Source: Brachionus koreanus (Eukaryota > Rotifera > Eurotatoria > Ploima > Brachionidae). From it: a DNA stretch of 64,000 nucleotides. Each line of letters opens with the position of its first letter. Position 1 is the stretch's first letter. Position numbers and translations under genes: made by a program. A model generated the notes under the pieces. It ran no database searches and was not told the DNA's origin. It saw only the letters and a program-made list of their open reading frames with translations. The stretch is from assembly GCA_016987375.1 (NCBI GenBank), contig PJRA01000220.1, positions 448-64,447 on the forward strand. The letters are read 5' to 3'. Positions 17,756 through 32,961 of the stretch are shown here, piece after piece.

Positions 17756-18555
17756 TAAATGAAAATGAAGTGTTATTGTGTTATTTGTTTTCAAAAAACT
17801 TTTTAATAAATATTTCTAGAATTACTGTATTGATACAATAAAATTAATTAGAATATAATTATAAGTATTGATTTTATTTTAAAAATTAATCAATTTTTAA
17901 AAAATTTTCCAAAAATTAATTTAAATCTTTTAGTATTCATTTTTTTTCTAACTTATTTTAATTTCAAATTAATTCAAAAGACATATTTTTATTTTTATGT
18001 ATAAATTAAATCTAAATTTAACACAATTTAAAAAAAAATGATTTTAAAGCCATTTAAAATTTATTCTCAAATCATTTTGTTGTTTAGAATTTAAAGTTTA
18101 TTTTATTTAATGATAATTTTGTGTATATTAGAATTTTTTAAAAATAATTGAACTTATTTTTGCAAATCTTTGCAAGAAATCAGAAAAATTTGCTGCATAT
18201 TTTAAAATTTAACATACACACATAAACACAATTAAATTGCTAATAATCATAAAATACTAATAAATTTTTAAATATACACGAACAAACACTGTCTGACTAA
18301 ATAACATCGAAATAGTATACGATTTGTACATATTCGTATAAAATTAGATGTTGAATTTCTCGTTTCTTAACGATAAACGATCAAACAAATTAGCTTTATC
18401 CGACTATCGACCCGACAATTATTTGTTTAAGTATTTCATTTTACGTCTTTTGCTAATATAAACACATATATATATATATAAATATATATGATATATGTTA
18501 ATTCTTAGATCAAATAGGTCATTTAAATTTTCCAATTTAATTTTAGATAACTCAA
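17756..18555. other. Intergenic region upstream of BIRC6
   Basis: About 800 nt with no coding signal. It should include the NUDT21 3' end and the BIRC6 promoter. A (TA)n tract lies at 18466-18496, and a TTTTAG acceptor-like site sits at 18541-18546, ten bases before the BIRC6 ATG. Confidence 0.5.
18464..18498. repeat. (TA)n microsatellite
   Basis: A short run of alternating T and A, interrupted once or twice, directly upstream of the BIRC6 start region. Confidence 0.8.
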
Positions 18556-21500
18556 ATGTATGACGAACTAAAGCTTGAATTAAGCTCAGAATCAATTCGC
18601 TTGGTTTCGCATAACAGCGTTCTTAACTGTCTATTTATATTAACAAATGATAGTCAATTGCATCTTTTCGATTGCAACACTCGAAGAAAACTGAAGCAAA
18701 TTAATTTTTCAAACAAAATTGATTTAGATCAAAATTTTTTTCGAATATTGAACATCCAAGACAAATGCATAATAGTTAGTGATCGAACGATATGCAGTCG
18801 CTTTGCAAATGAAGGTTTATTTTTGCTAGATACAGTTTTACAACCATGTTTGCTCAATCTTTCTCAAACCAATACACCTGATGTGGTATTTAGAACTCTT
18901 GAAATCGGACTAAATGATGCTATTAGTTTACTAGAGAGCTTGAAGTTGATTGAGCCCGGTATTGTTCAAGGTCTTGATGTTTTGATTAAACAAATACAAA
19001 TTCAATGTGATTGTTTATGCAAATTAAATGATACCAGTTGGCTTACTGTTCAAATAACGGAAAATTACTTTACATTACTCACCTTGTTATCTCAATGTTT
19101 AGAAGAAATAAAACGCATTAATATACAAAGTGTGTCAATTCCTATAATTTCATTACTTTTAGATCGACTATACAGACTAGATTCAAATTTAATAGAAAAA
19201 CAGTTAATCGGTGGTAATTCAAATACAAATGGAACTCAACAACCATATAATAATTATGAAAAGAGATATATGTGCAGTGAAGCTACAAGACGAGCTACTT
19301 TTAATGAATGGCCTCACATGGACTACAAATGGGTATTGCCAGATGCCCTAGCTCTAGCCGGATTTTATCATCAACCGACACATCCAGGAGATGATAGAAC
19401 AATTTGTTTTGTGTGTGATTTGTGCCTTGTTGCATGGGAACAGCATGATCAGCCTTGGTCTGAACACGAGCGCCACTCGCCAATTTGTCAGTTTGTTCGA
19501 GGCGAACTGACAGAAAACGTGCCTTTAACTCTAACAGCAGCAACCCAGGCTGCTAACTTAGTTTTCAAATCAAATGATCCCAAAGATACCGTTGTTTGCA
19601 CTTCCGAATTATCTTCTGAAAGATATTTCGCAGTTTCAAATTCAACTGGTCACATTATTGTCTATGATTCAAAAGATATGCTCAAAGTAAGTTTAAAAAG
19701 GATTAAATTTTTTTTCAAAAAAATTTATTACTTGTTGAACTTTGTTTTAAAATTTTGTGTTTTTTATCTAATTATATTTCAGTCAAATAAGAATTTTTAA
19801 ATTTTTTCTATATTTTCTATTTCTGCCTTAGTAAAATGAAATGAAAATAAAATAAAATGAAAAATGAAATTTTTTATTAATAATTATTTATCTAATTTAG
19901 GAAATGATGCATGTTCAATTGATAAACGAGAGCCAATACAACAAAGAGCACAAAATAAAGATTCATTCCCTCTGTTTCTATTATCGAAATCATAAACACG
20001 TATTATATGGTTCGTTCACCATAAATGATGAAGTTTTCATATTTTCGTTTAATATTTTTGATATTTACCGTTCCTATCATTCTAAATCAAATAAAAAATC
20101 AAGTAAAGCACACAAAACGTCATCGAACTCGGCGCCTTCAAAAACATCATCATCATCACAAAAAGCTTCGTGTTCAAAAAATTTACAAACGACTCCTATA
20201 GTATCGACAGCAGAGGCTACAATATCAGTGCCAGTAAACTCCGATACAAAAACAGCTGTTTCTAACGAATTAAAAAATTCTGAAGTATCAGAATTTATCA
20301 CACAAGACGTTTGTATCTTTGGAGAAGGTGCAGAATTTCAGAAATATATGAATAACATAATTAAAATAGATTCAGATTTGACGACTTCCAAAGACATGCC
20401 TCTTCAACATCAACTCAGTTCTGAAAATTCAACAAAGAACAATTCAGATGACGCATCTGAGTTAAAGGAAAATAAGAAAATAAATCAAGAAGAACTGAAG
20501 ACAAAAGCAGAACTCAATCAGTCTCAATTAAATAGCTTTCTCAACACAAATAAAAATCCATATTTTGATAATATGTTTTCACTTATTTTGAATTCTGAAA
20601 ATCAGAAATTAAATCATAACACCAATAGCTTTGATTTGTTTACTCTTCCTAAAAGCCAACAAGCCAACATACCAAAACAAATAGGCTCTTTTCAAACAAC
20701 TTTGAATGTACAATCCAATCCAAAAACTGCACAAAGTCTGAATTTAAGCAATTTTTTAAATGTTAGATTTGAGATTACACCAAACAACTCACAAACCACT
20801 ACCAGTGAACAAGCGTCCAAAAGTAAAAGCAAATATAAAAAGAATATAAAGATACTAACAGTAAGTTGCCGACCTTTGAATGCATTGTATTCCAATGAAC
20901 CAGATATTCAACTAAAATCATACGAATTTACGGAAAAATGTCTTAGTTTTAGGCTAGCTTCAATAGATCTTACTTCTGAAATACGCACCTCATTCGACAT
21001 AAAACTTATCAATCTATACGAAAAATATTTGTGCGCTTTGGTTAATTTTAAAAATCTAAAAACTGATGACTACTCATTTAAATTGTATAGAATAAAACAT
21101 GAAGAAACAAGTTCTAGCGGTTCGAGTATCACAAATAATAACAGTGGTTCATCATTGAGTAGTGTGACAAAAATAAAAACTCTTGAATCGAGTGAAAGCA
21201 TCCTTAGTCCAAGTTGCTTAGCAGCAACATCCAGTTCACGTTTAAATTTAACAGAATTTATTCTAACATCATTGCCATCAAATAGCCTAAATTGTAGAAT
21301 TGTTTCTATTATGCCAATTTCTGTTAGCACCATTGAAGATGATGAATCAGATCTTAAATTTGTTGCAATTCTAAGTGAACATGGCTTAATAAGTATTATT
21401 GATCCGAATAAATGTTGCAAAGTGACAGAATTTAATTCACCAGTTGATGACAAATTTACCAAGATGATATATTGCTACGGTAAGATATTTTTTTTTTTGA

Positions 21501-24500
21501 AAATTTCTGAAAATAAATTTTTTTTCAATTTTTAAAGGAATAGATAAAATATGCGCTATAACTGAAAAAAGTAAAGTGCATATGATTTCAACCAGGGTTT
21601 ATCCGATTGTGAGTCAAAATCTTATCGACGAGATTTCCGATTCATTAAATTTAACTGAATTATCTACTTTCAAAAAACTTTTAATAGATGCTCCATTAGA
21701 TTTTAATGTAAGTTAAAATTTTTAAATATATATTTCACTTTTGTTTATTTCGGCAATTAAAATTTATAATGCCTAAAATATATTATTTCAAGTTTAATTC
21801 TACAAACTTGTGTGTCGTGTTTAATTATTATTTTTTTAATAAATAAAAAACCGAACATTAAGATAAAAAATAAATTAATCGAATAATTTTCATTATTAAT
21901 TTAGAATTTGTGCATTCTACACAATTTAACAATTTTTGATACATTGAAAACAAATTTCTCTGCCAAATTGCCAGCTTGTTGGAGTCTAGTTTTGGCCGAG
22001 CAACAACATCAGCGAAAGCATCCACAGCACATTTTAGCAGAAACAGCAAATTTTACCAAATCTTGGAAGTATATTAACAATACTATTTTACAAAGTCAAC
22101 CAGAAAATTTGTGCATAGAAATATATTTAAATAAGCCAATACAGATAGGTTGTATTCAAATAAAGCTAAAATTTAACAAAGAAGTAAATTGTGCACACAA
22201 ATTGACCCTTTGGAGGCAAAAACGCATTGAGTCGAGTAGTGTCGATTCGAAAATAGATTTTAAGTAATTTTAAAAGTTATTTGATAAAATTAAATAATTT
22301 TTTTTGTCAATTGTTATAGTCTTGGGGACAAAAAAGAACTAATATATGGTCCTATTGACGTGCGAAATTTTCTTGATTCTTCTAATTCAAAGACTTACTT
22401 AATAACACTATGTTCTCCACGTTTATACGAAACAAGATCAAATTTGTTTTATCTAAATATTCAGGCTTTTTATGAAAAAAGTTTGGACTCAGACGAATCA
22501 AGCTTTAAAGAACCATCATTATTACAAAAATTTCAACTAACTATCCGCAAGTATAAAAGAAACGGTTTACAATACGAAAATATAGAACGAGGTTTAATGC
22601 TCTCGAGGATTTCGTTTTTTAAGTCGATAATGTCTTATCTATTCGAAATTAGCTCGCCTGATAATCAAGTAAAACTAATTGATATTATAAATTGGCTTTT
22701 TTACAACCAAATTGGAAATAATAATTCAGATTATTTACAGGAAATTTTTTCTTTTTTTGAACAAAATTTGAATAAATTCATTCAAATATGTTACATAAAA
22801 GGCACAAGAACACTGGCACGTAAAGCAACTCTTCTCTTAAGTATTCTTTTAAGTCCAGTATTCGATTGTAAGAAAAATTTTTCCATCAATATCCTTGATT
22901 TTCTATTGAAAAATTTGGATTATTTGCAAAATTTCTCAAGCAGTTCTTCAATGAATTGGTTTTTCATTTTATTGAACCAATGTATGTACTTAGATGTAGA
23001 CATGACATACGAAAAATGCTTGACTTTATTGAATAAATTAGTTGTAGCTCATAAATACGATCCGTATAACACTTTACTAAGAATGAGATGCAACTTATCT
23101 GGGCTTATATTTGAGCCTAAATTGTTTGATTTGGACTCATGTTTAAAATTGGATAATAATACTCAAACAAAATCGACAAACAATCCAGCGCCTATTCAAC
23201 AGCATTCTCAAGTATCTCAAACAACATCTAATCCATTCAGTTTTTCTTTTGGATCAGTTGGACTAGCAATCAATCAAAATCAGTCTTCTTCTCCTATGAA
23301 TAATGTACATCCACTTTATTCCATAGAAGATAATCCTTCTCTGATTTCACAAACTTCAGGTCTGATTGAAGTTCTACCCCTTAATTATAAATCAGTGTCA
23401 TCGAGTAGCGGTTCAAGTATCGAAAAAAATGGTATTAAACAACAAAACTCATTATACATACTTCCTGATTATTATTCTTTGATCACAAATTCTATTTCTC
23501 ACGAAACAAATATGGACCCTGGTTTGGACACAACTATTTTAAGTTCAATATTTTCATTGAATCAAATTCAAAACATGATCATTGATCGAATGGAGCCAAT
23601 GTCAAAACACTTTGTAATTCTTGATTTCGGATATCCTGTTTGTTTGAGTGATATTCAAATTCCATCTTGCTCTGAAATATCATCAATTAGTGTTGATATT
23701 TGGCTTAATAAAGAACAAAAAGACAGTAAACGTCTCTGTTTATCAACCGATATTAGCTCACAGCCAATAATTATAAATGACTTGCATCCACCACCTGTAT
23801 GTCGATATGTTAAGTTGATATTTGTTGCCCATTCAAGCAATATAGTCAAAGCCCGCATACCATTGGGTTATTATTTTGGACATCCTTATTTATTTACTAA
23901 CGAGCCAAACGACATTGGCCTTCCGTCTCGTACAAATAAACAAATAATGGCTTATTTAAGCTACTTAGAAAAGCTTTATGAAGACTCGAAATGTCATTAT
24001 TCGATTTCAGTCAATAAATTGAGGGAAATGCTTGATGAAATACTTTATCCTACTGATAATATCGGTCACTTAAAAATGATGCAATTTTCTGATTCACAGA
24101 ATTCAGAACAAATACAAAAAATAAAAGATCAATATAATGAGTGTCTAGAATATCAGTTAAAGCTCAATTTAAATCATCAGTTAATAAGAAAGCTGAATTA
24201 TAATATTTATTCAGAATCAAACTATTTCATGAATTTTAAAAATGAAAATATAACCGATATGTCTGAGGATCAATTAAGAGTGTCAAATTTAATGCTTATA
24301 AAAACAATTCTTAATCTAGCAAGTGATAAACTAGTGCCTAGACTCAGAAAACCTGACGCATTAAATATCTTCAATAATCTTTGTGTAAATGCCTGCCTAG
24401 ACAAAGAATGTTCATGGCTACTAATAAGAGTTTGTCAAAATGAAGAATGGTGGGGTGATTTTATACGTGATTGTCTAAAGCTATACTTTGTAAGGCAATT

Positions 24501-27500
24501 GAAACAACCGATTTATTTAAGCCGAATTTTTGCTACTTTAAATGACATGTGCATTAAATCTCTATCGGGAAAGCAAAGCCAAAATTTATTCAACAGCTTA
24601 TTCAGCTTAGTAGAGGAGATACTTGAGGGCATTGATGATGATAAACCGATAGAAGTTACTTGTCTTGAATGGATTCTATTATTTATATCTCGTCTATTAA
24701 GTGCTACAGCCAAAAGCAAAGAGATTAATCGATGGGAATTTCTTGAAAATACACATACAACATTTAAATCCAAAACAAGTCCTGCTCTTCGGCAAAAAAC
24801 AAAAATGAAAAAAAAATTTTTTCAGTCAAATAAATATTTAACCTGGAATAAAATAAAAGAAACTCGTAAAAACTTAGAAAAGTATAAAAAAAGTTTATGG
24901 AAAAATGATCTAAACAATTTGAATAATTTGCCGAGTAATGAAGGAAAATCGAACAGGAAATTTACAATGTCACGTGACCTATCTCTAAAAGTGTGTAAGC
25001 TTATTGGGAAACTCTTGGTTTCGGCAAATTCTTACAGCTCAAGTGATTTATTCGTTTTATCTTGTCGCATAATTTCTCATCTTTGCTGCAATAGTTCACC
25101 TTCCATTAACCTGAACGAAATATTTCTAAAAGAAGATTTGACTCAATTGATATTATTAAATGTTTCTGCGGAATTTAATCACGGTTCAGTTTGCTGGGGC
25201 TCTCCATGGAGTCAACACGCATTGATAAGTCTTCTATTAGACATTATTGAATGTGAAAAACCAGAACCAATCCTACGGCCAAAAAAAACTGAGCACAATA
25301 TTGAAAAAAATTTAAAAATGATTGAAGAATTAGACGAAGCTGGGCCAGATAGAAAAATTAATCCAACTAATATGGCTGATGCTGTTAAATTGACTAGCAA
25401 TATGGCTCAAAATTTTTCTCAAATAGCCGATATTTTGACAAACCATTTATCCATTGAAGAAAAGAGTCAAGATAATAAAGAAGTAACTTTTGATAATGAG
25501 CAAAATTTGATCAATAATTTAGTAGAGAGTGCAATGAATAAAAAACTTGAAGAAATTAAAAATAATATTGTTACGCCACTACAACAAATGAACAATTTAT
25601 TTGGATCTAATTCTTCAGGTTTTTCTTCCAAGAAACCAATAACTCAATTTCCAAAGACATTTAAATTAAATCAAGAACATAAATCACCATGTATTGACAG
25701 TCGTTTAGAATCAAGTTTTTACAAGACATTAGAGTCATTTATGAACCTGCGTGTAAAATTGTTAAATGAGCAGCTTAATACTTCCATTAGTGAAACACAA
25801 TGTTGTACCACAGAAACTAACAATGTGGAATTTTTTGAGCACAAAATCGAGCCTTTGTCATCAATAACATTAATTCAACAAACTCTAGAATCATTGTTTG
25901 AAAATCTTTCATTGATTAATATTGAAAATTTACTTTCATTTTGGCTAAACTTATCTGTTTCAAATTTTGGGTCAGCTGAAAATCAAGAAACATCGAAAGA
26001 AATACCTATACTAAATTTGAACGAAGAAACATGTCTAAAGCTAATAAAATACTTAAATAAATATCCTTACATGAGTGTTAAAACTTGGCATCTTTCGTTT
26101 AGAATATTTAACGCGCTTCTTGATTATGAACATTCAATAGCAGTATTTTTTTCTCAAAATGATCTTTTTTATAAACTTATTTACAAATTTCTGGCTCAAA
26201 ATGAAAATCTCATTGGTGATGAATGCTGTTTATCTATGATCGATGTGTTGAAAAAAGTTGAAAAAAATTTAGAGCCAGAATCTGAGAAACAATTTAAACT
26301 AAATCTATTCAAGTTGCTAAATTCAAGTCTAGAAACAGATTTTGGCTGCATATCACGATCACAAGGACCAGTAGATGCTCAAGTTTCATTTATCGAATAT
26401 TTAATTTCCTTAGACTATTTGAAATTCTATGATTTAAACAATGAACAACGTGAATTTGAAGCATACTTTTCAAATTACTTTACACTCCTATCATATCATA
26501 CTCAGTATCACATAAACACATATCCAAGGGTATCTCTTAAAGGAGTCATTAGTCCTAGGTCATGTTTTTCTAGTGTTTTAAGCTCACTTTTGTTTGGTCA
26601 AAAGGACAAATTTAAATTTACAGATATTGTTCAATCGAATCAATTTTCAACAAAAAAAGATTGGACTAAACGTTCATTACATTCAACTCAGTGCAATCGA
26701 GATCTTTTGGTCTGCTTGCTGCTAAAATTTGCGATCGGTTTCTTGGTTGATTTAAAATTAAGCAGTTGTGATTTTAATGAAGAAAATATTGATAAAGAAG
26801 CAATTTTAGAAAGTCAAGAAACTGAAGAATCTGACAATTTTTACGAAGAAGATGATTTGTTGCTTCAACAGTTATTTTTGTATGAATTACAAATAAGCGA
26901 GACTGATCTAACTTCAGACACAATAATTGAAAGTGAACCAATTGATTCAAATCTAACAGAAAATGGAAATGAGAAGGCTCGAACTAGCAAAGTATGCGCT
27001 TCAAAATCAAACTTATCAAATATGAAGAATTTTTCTGAAAACAATCTCAAACAAAAAAAATTGGTTCGTTTAATTTCAGATGAATGTCTTGAAATATTTA
27101 TCGAATCTCTGGCACTTTGTCAAAGTAGCGCACTCGCGATGGTAATTAGTAACAGCGGCTATCCAATTGAAATCGGACTTGATGATGTACAAACACCAGG
27201 CGATGGTCTTTTTTTGCTTTTGAAATCCATAGTCGGATCAGTTGCGTTAAAATTGGTCGATCCCGCATTTGTTTATTTACAAAAAATGAAAAGATTGTCT
27301 GAACCATTGTTATGGTTATTATCTTTCATGTTTCAAAATGAATCAGTCATTAAGGCTTTCATAGACAAAAATGGAATTGAAATCATATCCAAAGGCTTGA
27401 GTATGACAACTAAAAACTTACTCTATTCAGGACCATGTATAGTTTCTTCATTGATGAATTTAATTGACTCAGAACGCCAACAATTAAAAAGCAATGAATC

Positions 27501-30500
27501 TGAATCGACCGAAGGTTTCACTAATTTTGCTCAATACGGTTCGATAGTTTGCACTAATCCAAGCGGAAATCCAAGCGATTCTCTTATACAAAACTCAACT
27601 CCACATCGACGCATACGATCGTCAATATGGTCATATCATTTTCAGCCGGATGAGAATAAAGTTGGTCTTTATCTTAATTTTCCATATGCGTTTCTTTTAA
27701 AAGAAGTTCACATACTACCTCACACAGTTTCGTTTGGCAATTGTCCAGCATATGTTTCGATTGAAATTTCTCGTGATGGTTCATTCACGACTCCAATAGG
27801 ACCACCTGTTTACACAATGGGCATGTCTTGTATTAAATTGCAATTAAATAAGTCAGAACTAGTCAATTCTGTTCAAATTAATTTGTACAAATCTAAAGAA
27901 TCACAAATGATCGGTTTGTCTCAAATAAAGCTTCTTGGCTATCCTATGTTTGAAAATATGCTATCGGCTAAACCTGACATGATGCTCACACCAGTCGAAG
28001 ATCTTGTAAGTCGAAGTAATATGGGATGGCTGAGACTATTATATTTGTGTTTGACATCTGTGCCTCAAATTGAATCTTTAGTATGTGAAAAAATACATGA
28101 CTCAACAATGATTTTGTGTACTAGATTGCTTTGTTCACCAGCAATGATTATTTATGATCGAATCACCGAAACAATTCTTCTTAAGCTGAGCAAATATAAC
28201 CACTTTCGAAGTCTTGAGATAACAAAGTGGCTGCTGAGAGCTGAAAGTGGAACAAATTCAGGACTTTACAATGTACCTCATGGAGTTTTAATGGAAACAA
28301 TTATTAATATACTTTATCAAATAAGCGAGAATTTAGACTCACAACTTCAGCTAAAATACACTGAAATTATTTTTGATTGGCTTGAAGAGACAGTTAAATC
28401 AATAAACAAACAACCTTCAAGTATGATTTTTCATTGTGCTGCATGCATCATTTACAAAACCAGACAAATGCCACCGATAAAGGATTCTTTGATTCAAAAT
28501 TTGATTGAATATTCTACAACCATAAAAGAATCATATACTAAAAAATCAATTGACTGGCTCCTGTGTTCTTTAATTCATAAGGATCCTTGTAAACTTTGGG
28601 CTTTAATTCAAATCCTAGAATTAAAATCTGATTCTGAAAGCTTAGTTGATACTTTAAGCTATGTAATACAAAGCGATCGAGTTCAAGAGCTATTTCTAAA
28701 CAGCGAATATTTTAAGAAATTTATAGAAAAATTTAAATTTGATATTGAGTCTCAAAATGTCAAATCGTCAAATATTAAAATATTAATCGGTATGGCTGAC
28801 TTTGAAAATGGTCAAAATTGGCTCGGCTCTGATCAAGCGTGCTCAATATGGCAAGGTGTTATCAAGTTAATGTGTACAAATCGTCTAAAATTTTCCGAAC
28901 AAATAAGATCATTATGCATTAAATTGATCAAAAAACTTGTCTTTCTAAATGAAAAAAATCAAATTATATTTTCAAATTTTATTACAGAAATGATAAAAGA
29001 TGCGAGCGATTTTAAAATAGAAAAAAATCTAAACAGTAACTCATTTCCGACTGTTTCGGGCTTTTTGCATCAATTAATTTTGCAAGTGCTCCTCGAAGAC
29101 CAAACAATTTTAGTTAATTTGAATCATAAAAATAAAGTGAAATCACTGTGCAACTCAAGCACTGGCAATATGTATCATCCCAAATTTTCAACCGGAAATC
29201 ATTGCACAGTTTTAGACCTTCCTTTAAGCAAACTATGCTCATCCATAAGTTCAAAACTAACTGAATTACCAACCAACATATTAAAATCATCTGGGGCTCA
29301 TGAATCGTGCAGCTCATCAAATGAAAATTTCCTAGAAGTCAAAGATTTTCTACACAAAATTAAAAATGAAAAAAAAGAAACTAAAATCGAACCAAACGAT
29401 GCTAAATTACGTTTTTATATGCAAATAAACAAAGTTAACTACATAATTCCTAATGATTGGAGCCTTGAAAAAGTTATTGATTCTTACACTCACATATTGG
29501 GAGTTAATCATTTAAATAGCTTAGATATTAGCATTTGTTTAGATGATCTACCAAATACACAAATGACTTTAGTAGCAAGCAAATTTAGCTCGCCTTTAGA
29601 AACTTATGTTAAATCGAATGGATTAACAGTTTTGGCCGAAAAACTACCAATTTTAATGCCATTTATACATGAACCTTTATTGAACATAACAGATAAGGAT
29701 AGAGCTAATAGTCAACCAGATCAGCCAAAGACTTCTCCAGATTTTGTCGATTATGTGATAATGAATGAATCAGATGGACCATTTGCAGACGAAATGTACA
29801 ATGAAATGCCTGTAACCACAACTAATTCTATTTCTAATCAGTCAAGTAAACTTAAGAAAATGACTATGCCACCTCATGCATTTATTGCTTTCGGTCTTTT
29901 TCTAAAAATACCTGGCTATGCTTCGAGTATGATGAAGAACAAAAAGCAGGCTCAGTCTATACTAAAGCTGCTTCTTGGTGCAAATCGAAATAAAGAAGAT
30001 GAATTTGGATTGAGTTTGTCAACTATGCCATTTGGCTCACTAAAAGATTTACTAGTTGAAAGAAGACTAGATGAAAATCGGAGTGAATTGATAAATTTTG
30101 TGCATAAAAATCAAATTCTTTCATTTATTTTATCAATTTTATCGAACATAAGTCATCATCCACATCGACAAAAAGATCCACATTTTAGTCAAAATTTGGT
30201 TTCTGATTGCTTAGTTAATTCGAGTGAAACTTCGGGGATGACAAGTGAAGAAAAAAATAATCTATATTGGGCAAAAGGTACTGGATTTGGCACTGGCTCC
30301 ACAATACAACAATGGGATGCAGAAAAAAATTTAATGCAACAGAAAATGGATGAAGAACATGTATCATGTATTTTAGAGGTATTTTTTTATTTTAAATATA
30401 TTTATTGTGTCGGATACCGTGAGTGACGGCCACTCAACCGTCATAACTTGCCGTTGGCCATTCTAATGACAGTTGGTGAAATCATTTTTTTTTCTAAATT

Positions 30501-32961
30501 TTAAAATTTTTTCCTATACTAATTTCTTTAGTCTATCGAATTTTACATTTGAAAATTTTCTAAATTTTGTTTTTGTACACGGTCATCAAAATGGCCAACA
30601 CCAAGTTTTGGCGGTCCAGTGGTCGTCACTAACGCTAACCAACACTATTTAATCCGATAAAGAAAAGAAAATTTTTTTAATATCTTTTAGAAATTTCAAG
30701 ACTTAGTAAAGTTGATACTTTTAAAAAAGATAAATACAACAATAAAAAAGAATAGTTTGATTCTTGATTCTGTGAGATTTAGTTGAATTAAACAGTATAA
30801 AATTTTTTCTAAAGGTTAAAAATTTGTAAATGCAGCATTCATTGTTGGATCAAGTGTCAAAATCTTTTAGTTGTACAAATTCTCACAGAAAAATTTTAAG
30901 AGCTTTAAAATAATATTTTTGATACTTTAACTAAGAATATTGCACCTCTTTGCATTGAACCAATTTTTAGCCTCTAGAAATAAATTTACAAGATTTTTTA
31001 ATGTTTTGTTCAATTCTTTTGTACTTAATATCATAAAATCGCTATTTATTTTAATTTTCTTAATTTATATTTATAATCTGTTTAAATTTAATTTACTCTA
31101 ATTCTGGATTTACGTAACACACAATTCAATTAAAATAAATGACTTTTTTTTAAGTTTATTAATAGAAAGCGAATATTGATACATAAATATTGATAAAAAT
31201 ATAACTTATTAAAAAAGTTAGCTAAATTACCATTATCTGCTAAATTGCGCACTATCTAAAAGCATTTAAAATAAAACGCAATTAACTTGGAAAGATTTTG
31301 TAGACATCCGCTATAGATTAAACAAAAGTTGTTTTTTTCTATTTTTAAGTTTTGAATAAAATTTAACAATGACTAAATTCATTAAAGAAGAAATTAAAAA
31401 TAGAAAAAAGAAAATTCTGCCAAATAATGAATTTTTAAAATAATATTAAAATTAAATTTTTATTACTTTTGATTAAAATTTTTTCTTTCTGTTTGTATTA
31501 ATAAAATCTAAAATTAATATCTATTATTCAAAGATTTTGTCAAGCTATATTGAATGTTGTCAACATGTAAATGATGAAATTCTCGAACTTATTGATCATT
31601 CATGTGTAATAAATGCACTTTCTTCATATCTAAGAAACGACTCGGTACTTGACATATCTCGCCACATTCCTTTGTATAAATCAGCTTTAAAGCTTCTACA
31701 ATCTCTTATTTTGTCCGAACCACTTCGTGCTTTAATCGAACAATGCAATATATTTGAACTGATTAAAAATATGAAACAATTTGTCGATAGCTATACTCAA
31801 AGAATTAGATTAACTGAAGAAGAAGGTGATTTTGCAAGTTTAGTTCCTATTTTAAATAGTACATATGAGCTAGTCTTGAGTTACGTTAAACCATTCGAAG
31901 AAAATCAAATCAATGGTGATAAAATAAATCTAAATGGTGATGATATTGATAAAATTTACTGCGAATGTTTGAAAAATTATCAATTTGATACATTTTCGAT
32001 AATTTTGGAAAATGAAAATGGTTTGTTCAAATCGAATTTACCTTATTATTATGAAAGCTCCTTAAATGACGTATCCATAAATTTAAACAATGCAAATAGA
32101 GCTAAACGTTTGGCACAAGAGACCGTTACTTTGTCTAATTCATTGCCATTATCATTTAGCAGCAGTGTGTTCGTTCGCTGCGACGAAGAAAGATTGGACG
32201 TAATGAAGGTGCTAATTACTGGACCACAAGATACTCCGTATGCTAATGGATGCTTTGAATTTGATGTATTTTTTCCATCTGACTATCCAGATTCTCCACC
32301 AATGATAAATTTGCAAACAACCGGAAACCAAACTGTACGTTTTAATCCAAATCTGTATCATGATGGAAAAGTGTGTCTTAGTATTTTGAACACTTGGCAT
32401 GGCAGGCCTGAAGAGCGATGGAACGGACAAACATCTAGCTTTTTACAAGTTTTGGTTTCAATACAGTCTTTAATTCTAGTATCTGAGCCATATTTTAATG
32501 AGCCAGGCTACGAACGATCACGCGGAACACCTGCAGGAACAATAGCTTCTATTGAACACGATGCCAACATTCGACAGGCTACGGTAAGGTGGGCGATGCT
32601 TGAAATGATCAAGAAACCTCCTGCATGTTTTAAAGAAGTTATCCAAAAGCATTTTTACTTAAAAAAGAAAGAAATTAAAGAACAATGTGAAATATGGTTC
32701 AGAGAACTAGAATCCCATGTTAATGATAAGCAAATTGGTGCTTCAATGCTAAAGAATGCAGTAGCTTTAAAGGTTTTATTTCCAAATAATTATTTTATTT
32801 GTCAGAATATTTTAATTTTTTTTTCTTAGCGACACATGGGTCAGTTGTTTGAACTTTTGGACAAACTAAAATTAGAAGATCAAACAGATGAAGATGACTG
32901 TTCTAATAAAACTCTTGAAGAGAATCAGGCCGATGATTGTAGAGATGAAGAAGCAAATTAA
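18556..32961 (+). CDS. BIRC6: BIRC6/BRUCE giant E2/E3 ubiquitin ligase and IAP
   Basis: Very large inhibitor-of-apoptosis protein that acts as a hybrid E2/E3 and ubiquitinates caspases, SMAC and LC3. Seven exons: 18556-19686, 19901-21479, 21538-21707, 21905-22263, 22320-30378, 31534-32772 and 32830-32961. They sum to 12,669 nt, or 4,222 residues (human about 4,857). A WD-like N terminus precedes the BIR domain at residues about 245-313, with the zinc ligands of CFVCDLC...HERHSPIC. A long helical/armadillo-like middle follows. The UBC domain near the C terminus has GKVCLSILNTWHGRPEERW (catalytic Cys about residue 4047) and EPYFNEPGYERSRGTP, nearly identical to other BIRC6 proteins. Exon 5 alone is 8,059 nt. 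The 5' UTR shows an AG acceptor just before the ATG. All phases agree. Assignment is certain; small introns inside exon 5 cannot be excluded. Confidence 0.98.
19833..19870. repeat. AAATGA/AAAATAA short tandem run in BIRC6 intron 1
   Basis: Imperfect iteration of AAAATGA-type units within the 214-nt first intron. It is simple sequence only. Confidence 0.5.
30405..30647. mobile_element. hAT-like MITE in BIRC6 intron 5
   Basis: About 240 nt with long terminal inverted repeats. The left end runs GTGTCGGATACCGTGAGTGAC and the reverse complement of the right end runs GTGTTGGTTAGCGTTAGTGAC; similarity extends some 65 nt inward to GTTGGCCATT. The interior is AT-rich and non-coding. It occupies the 1,155-nt intron 30379-31533, the longest in this gene. 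The TAGTGTTGG-type end resembles hAT elements, but I could not see an 8-bp target duplication. A related copy lies at 59767-59994. Confidence 0.75.

Noticed and set aside
24513..24773. Several minus-strand frames within BIRC6 (e.g. 24,513-24,773, 26,865-27,050, 29,114-29,320)
   Set aside because: They are antisense shadows of a strongly supported coding exon.
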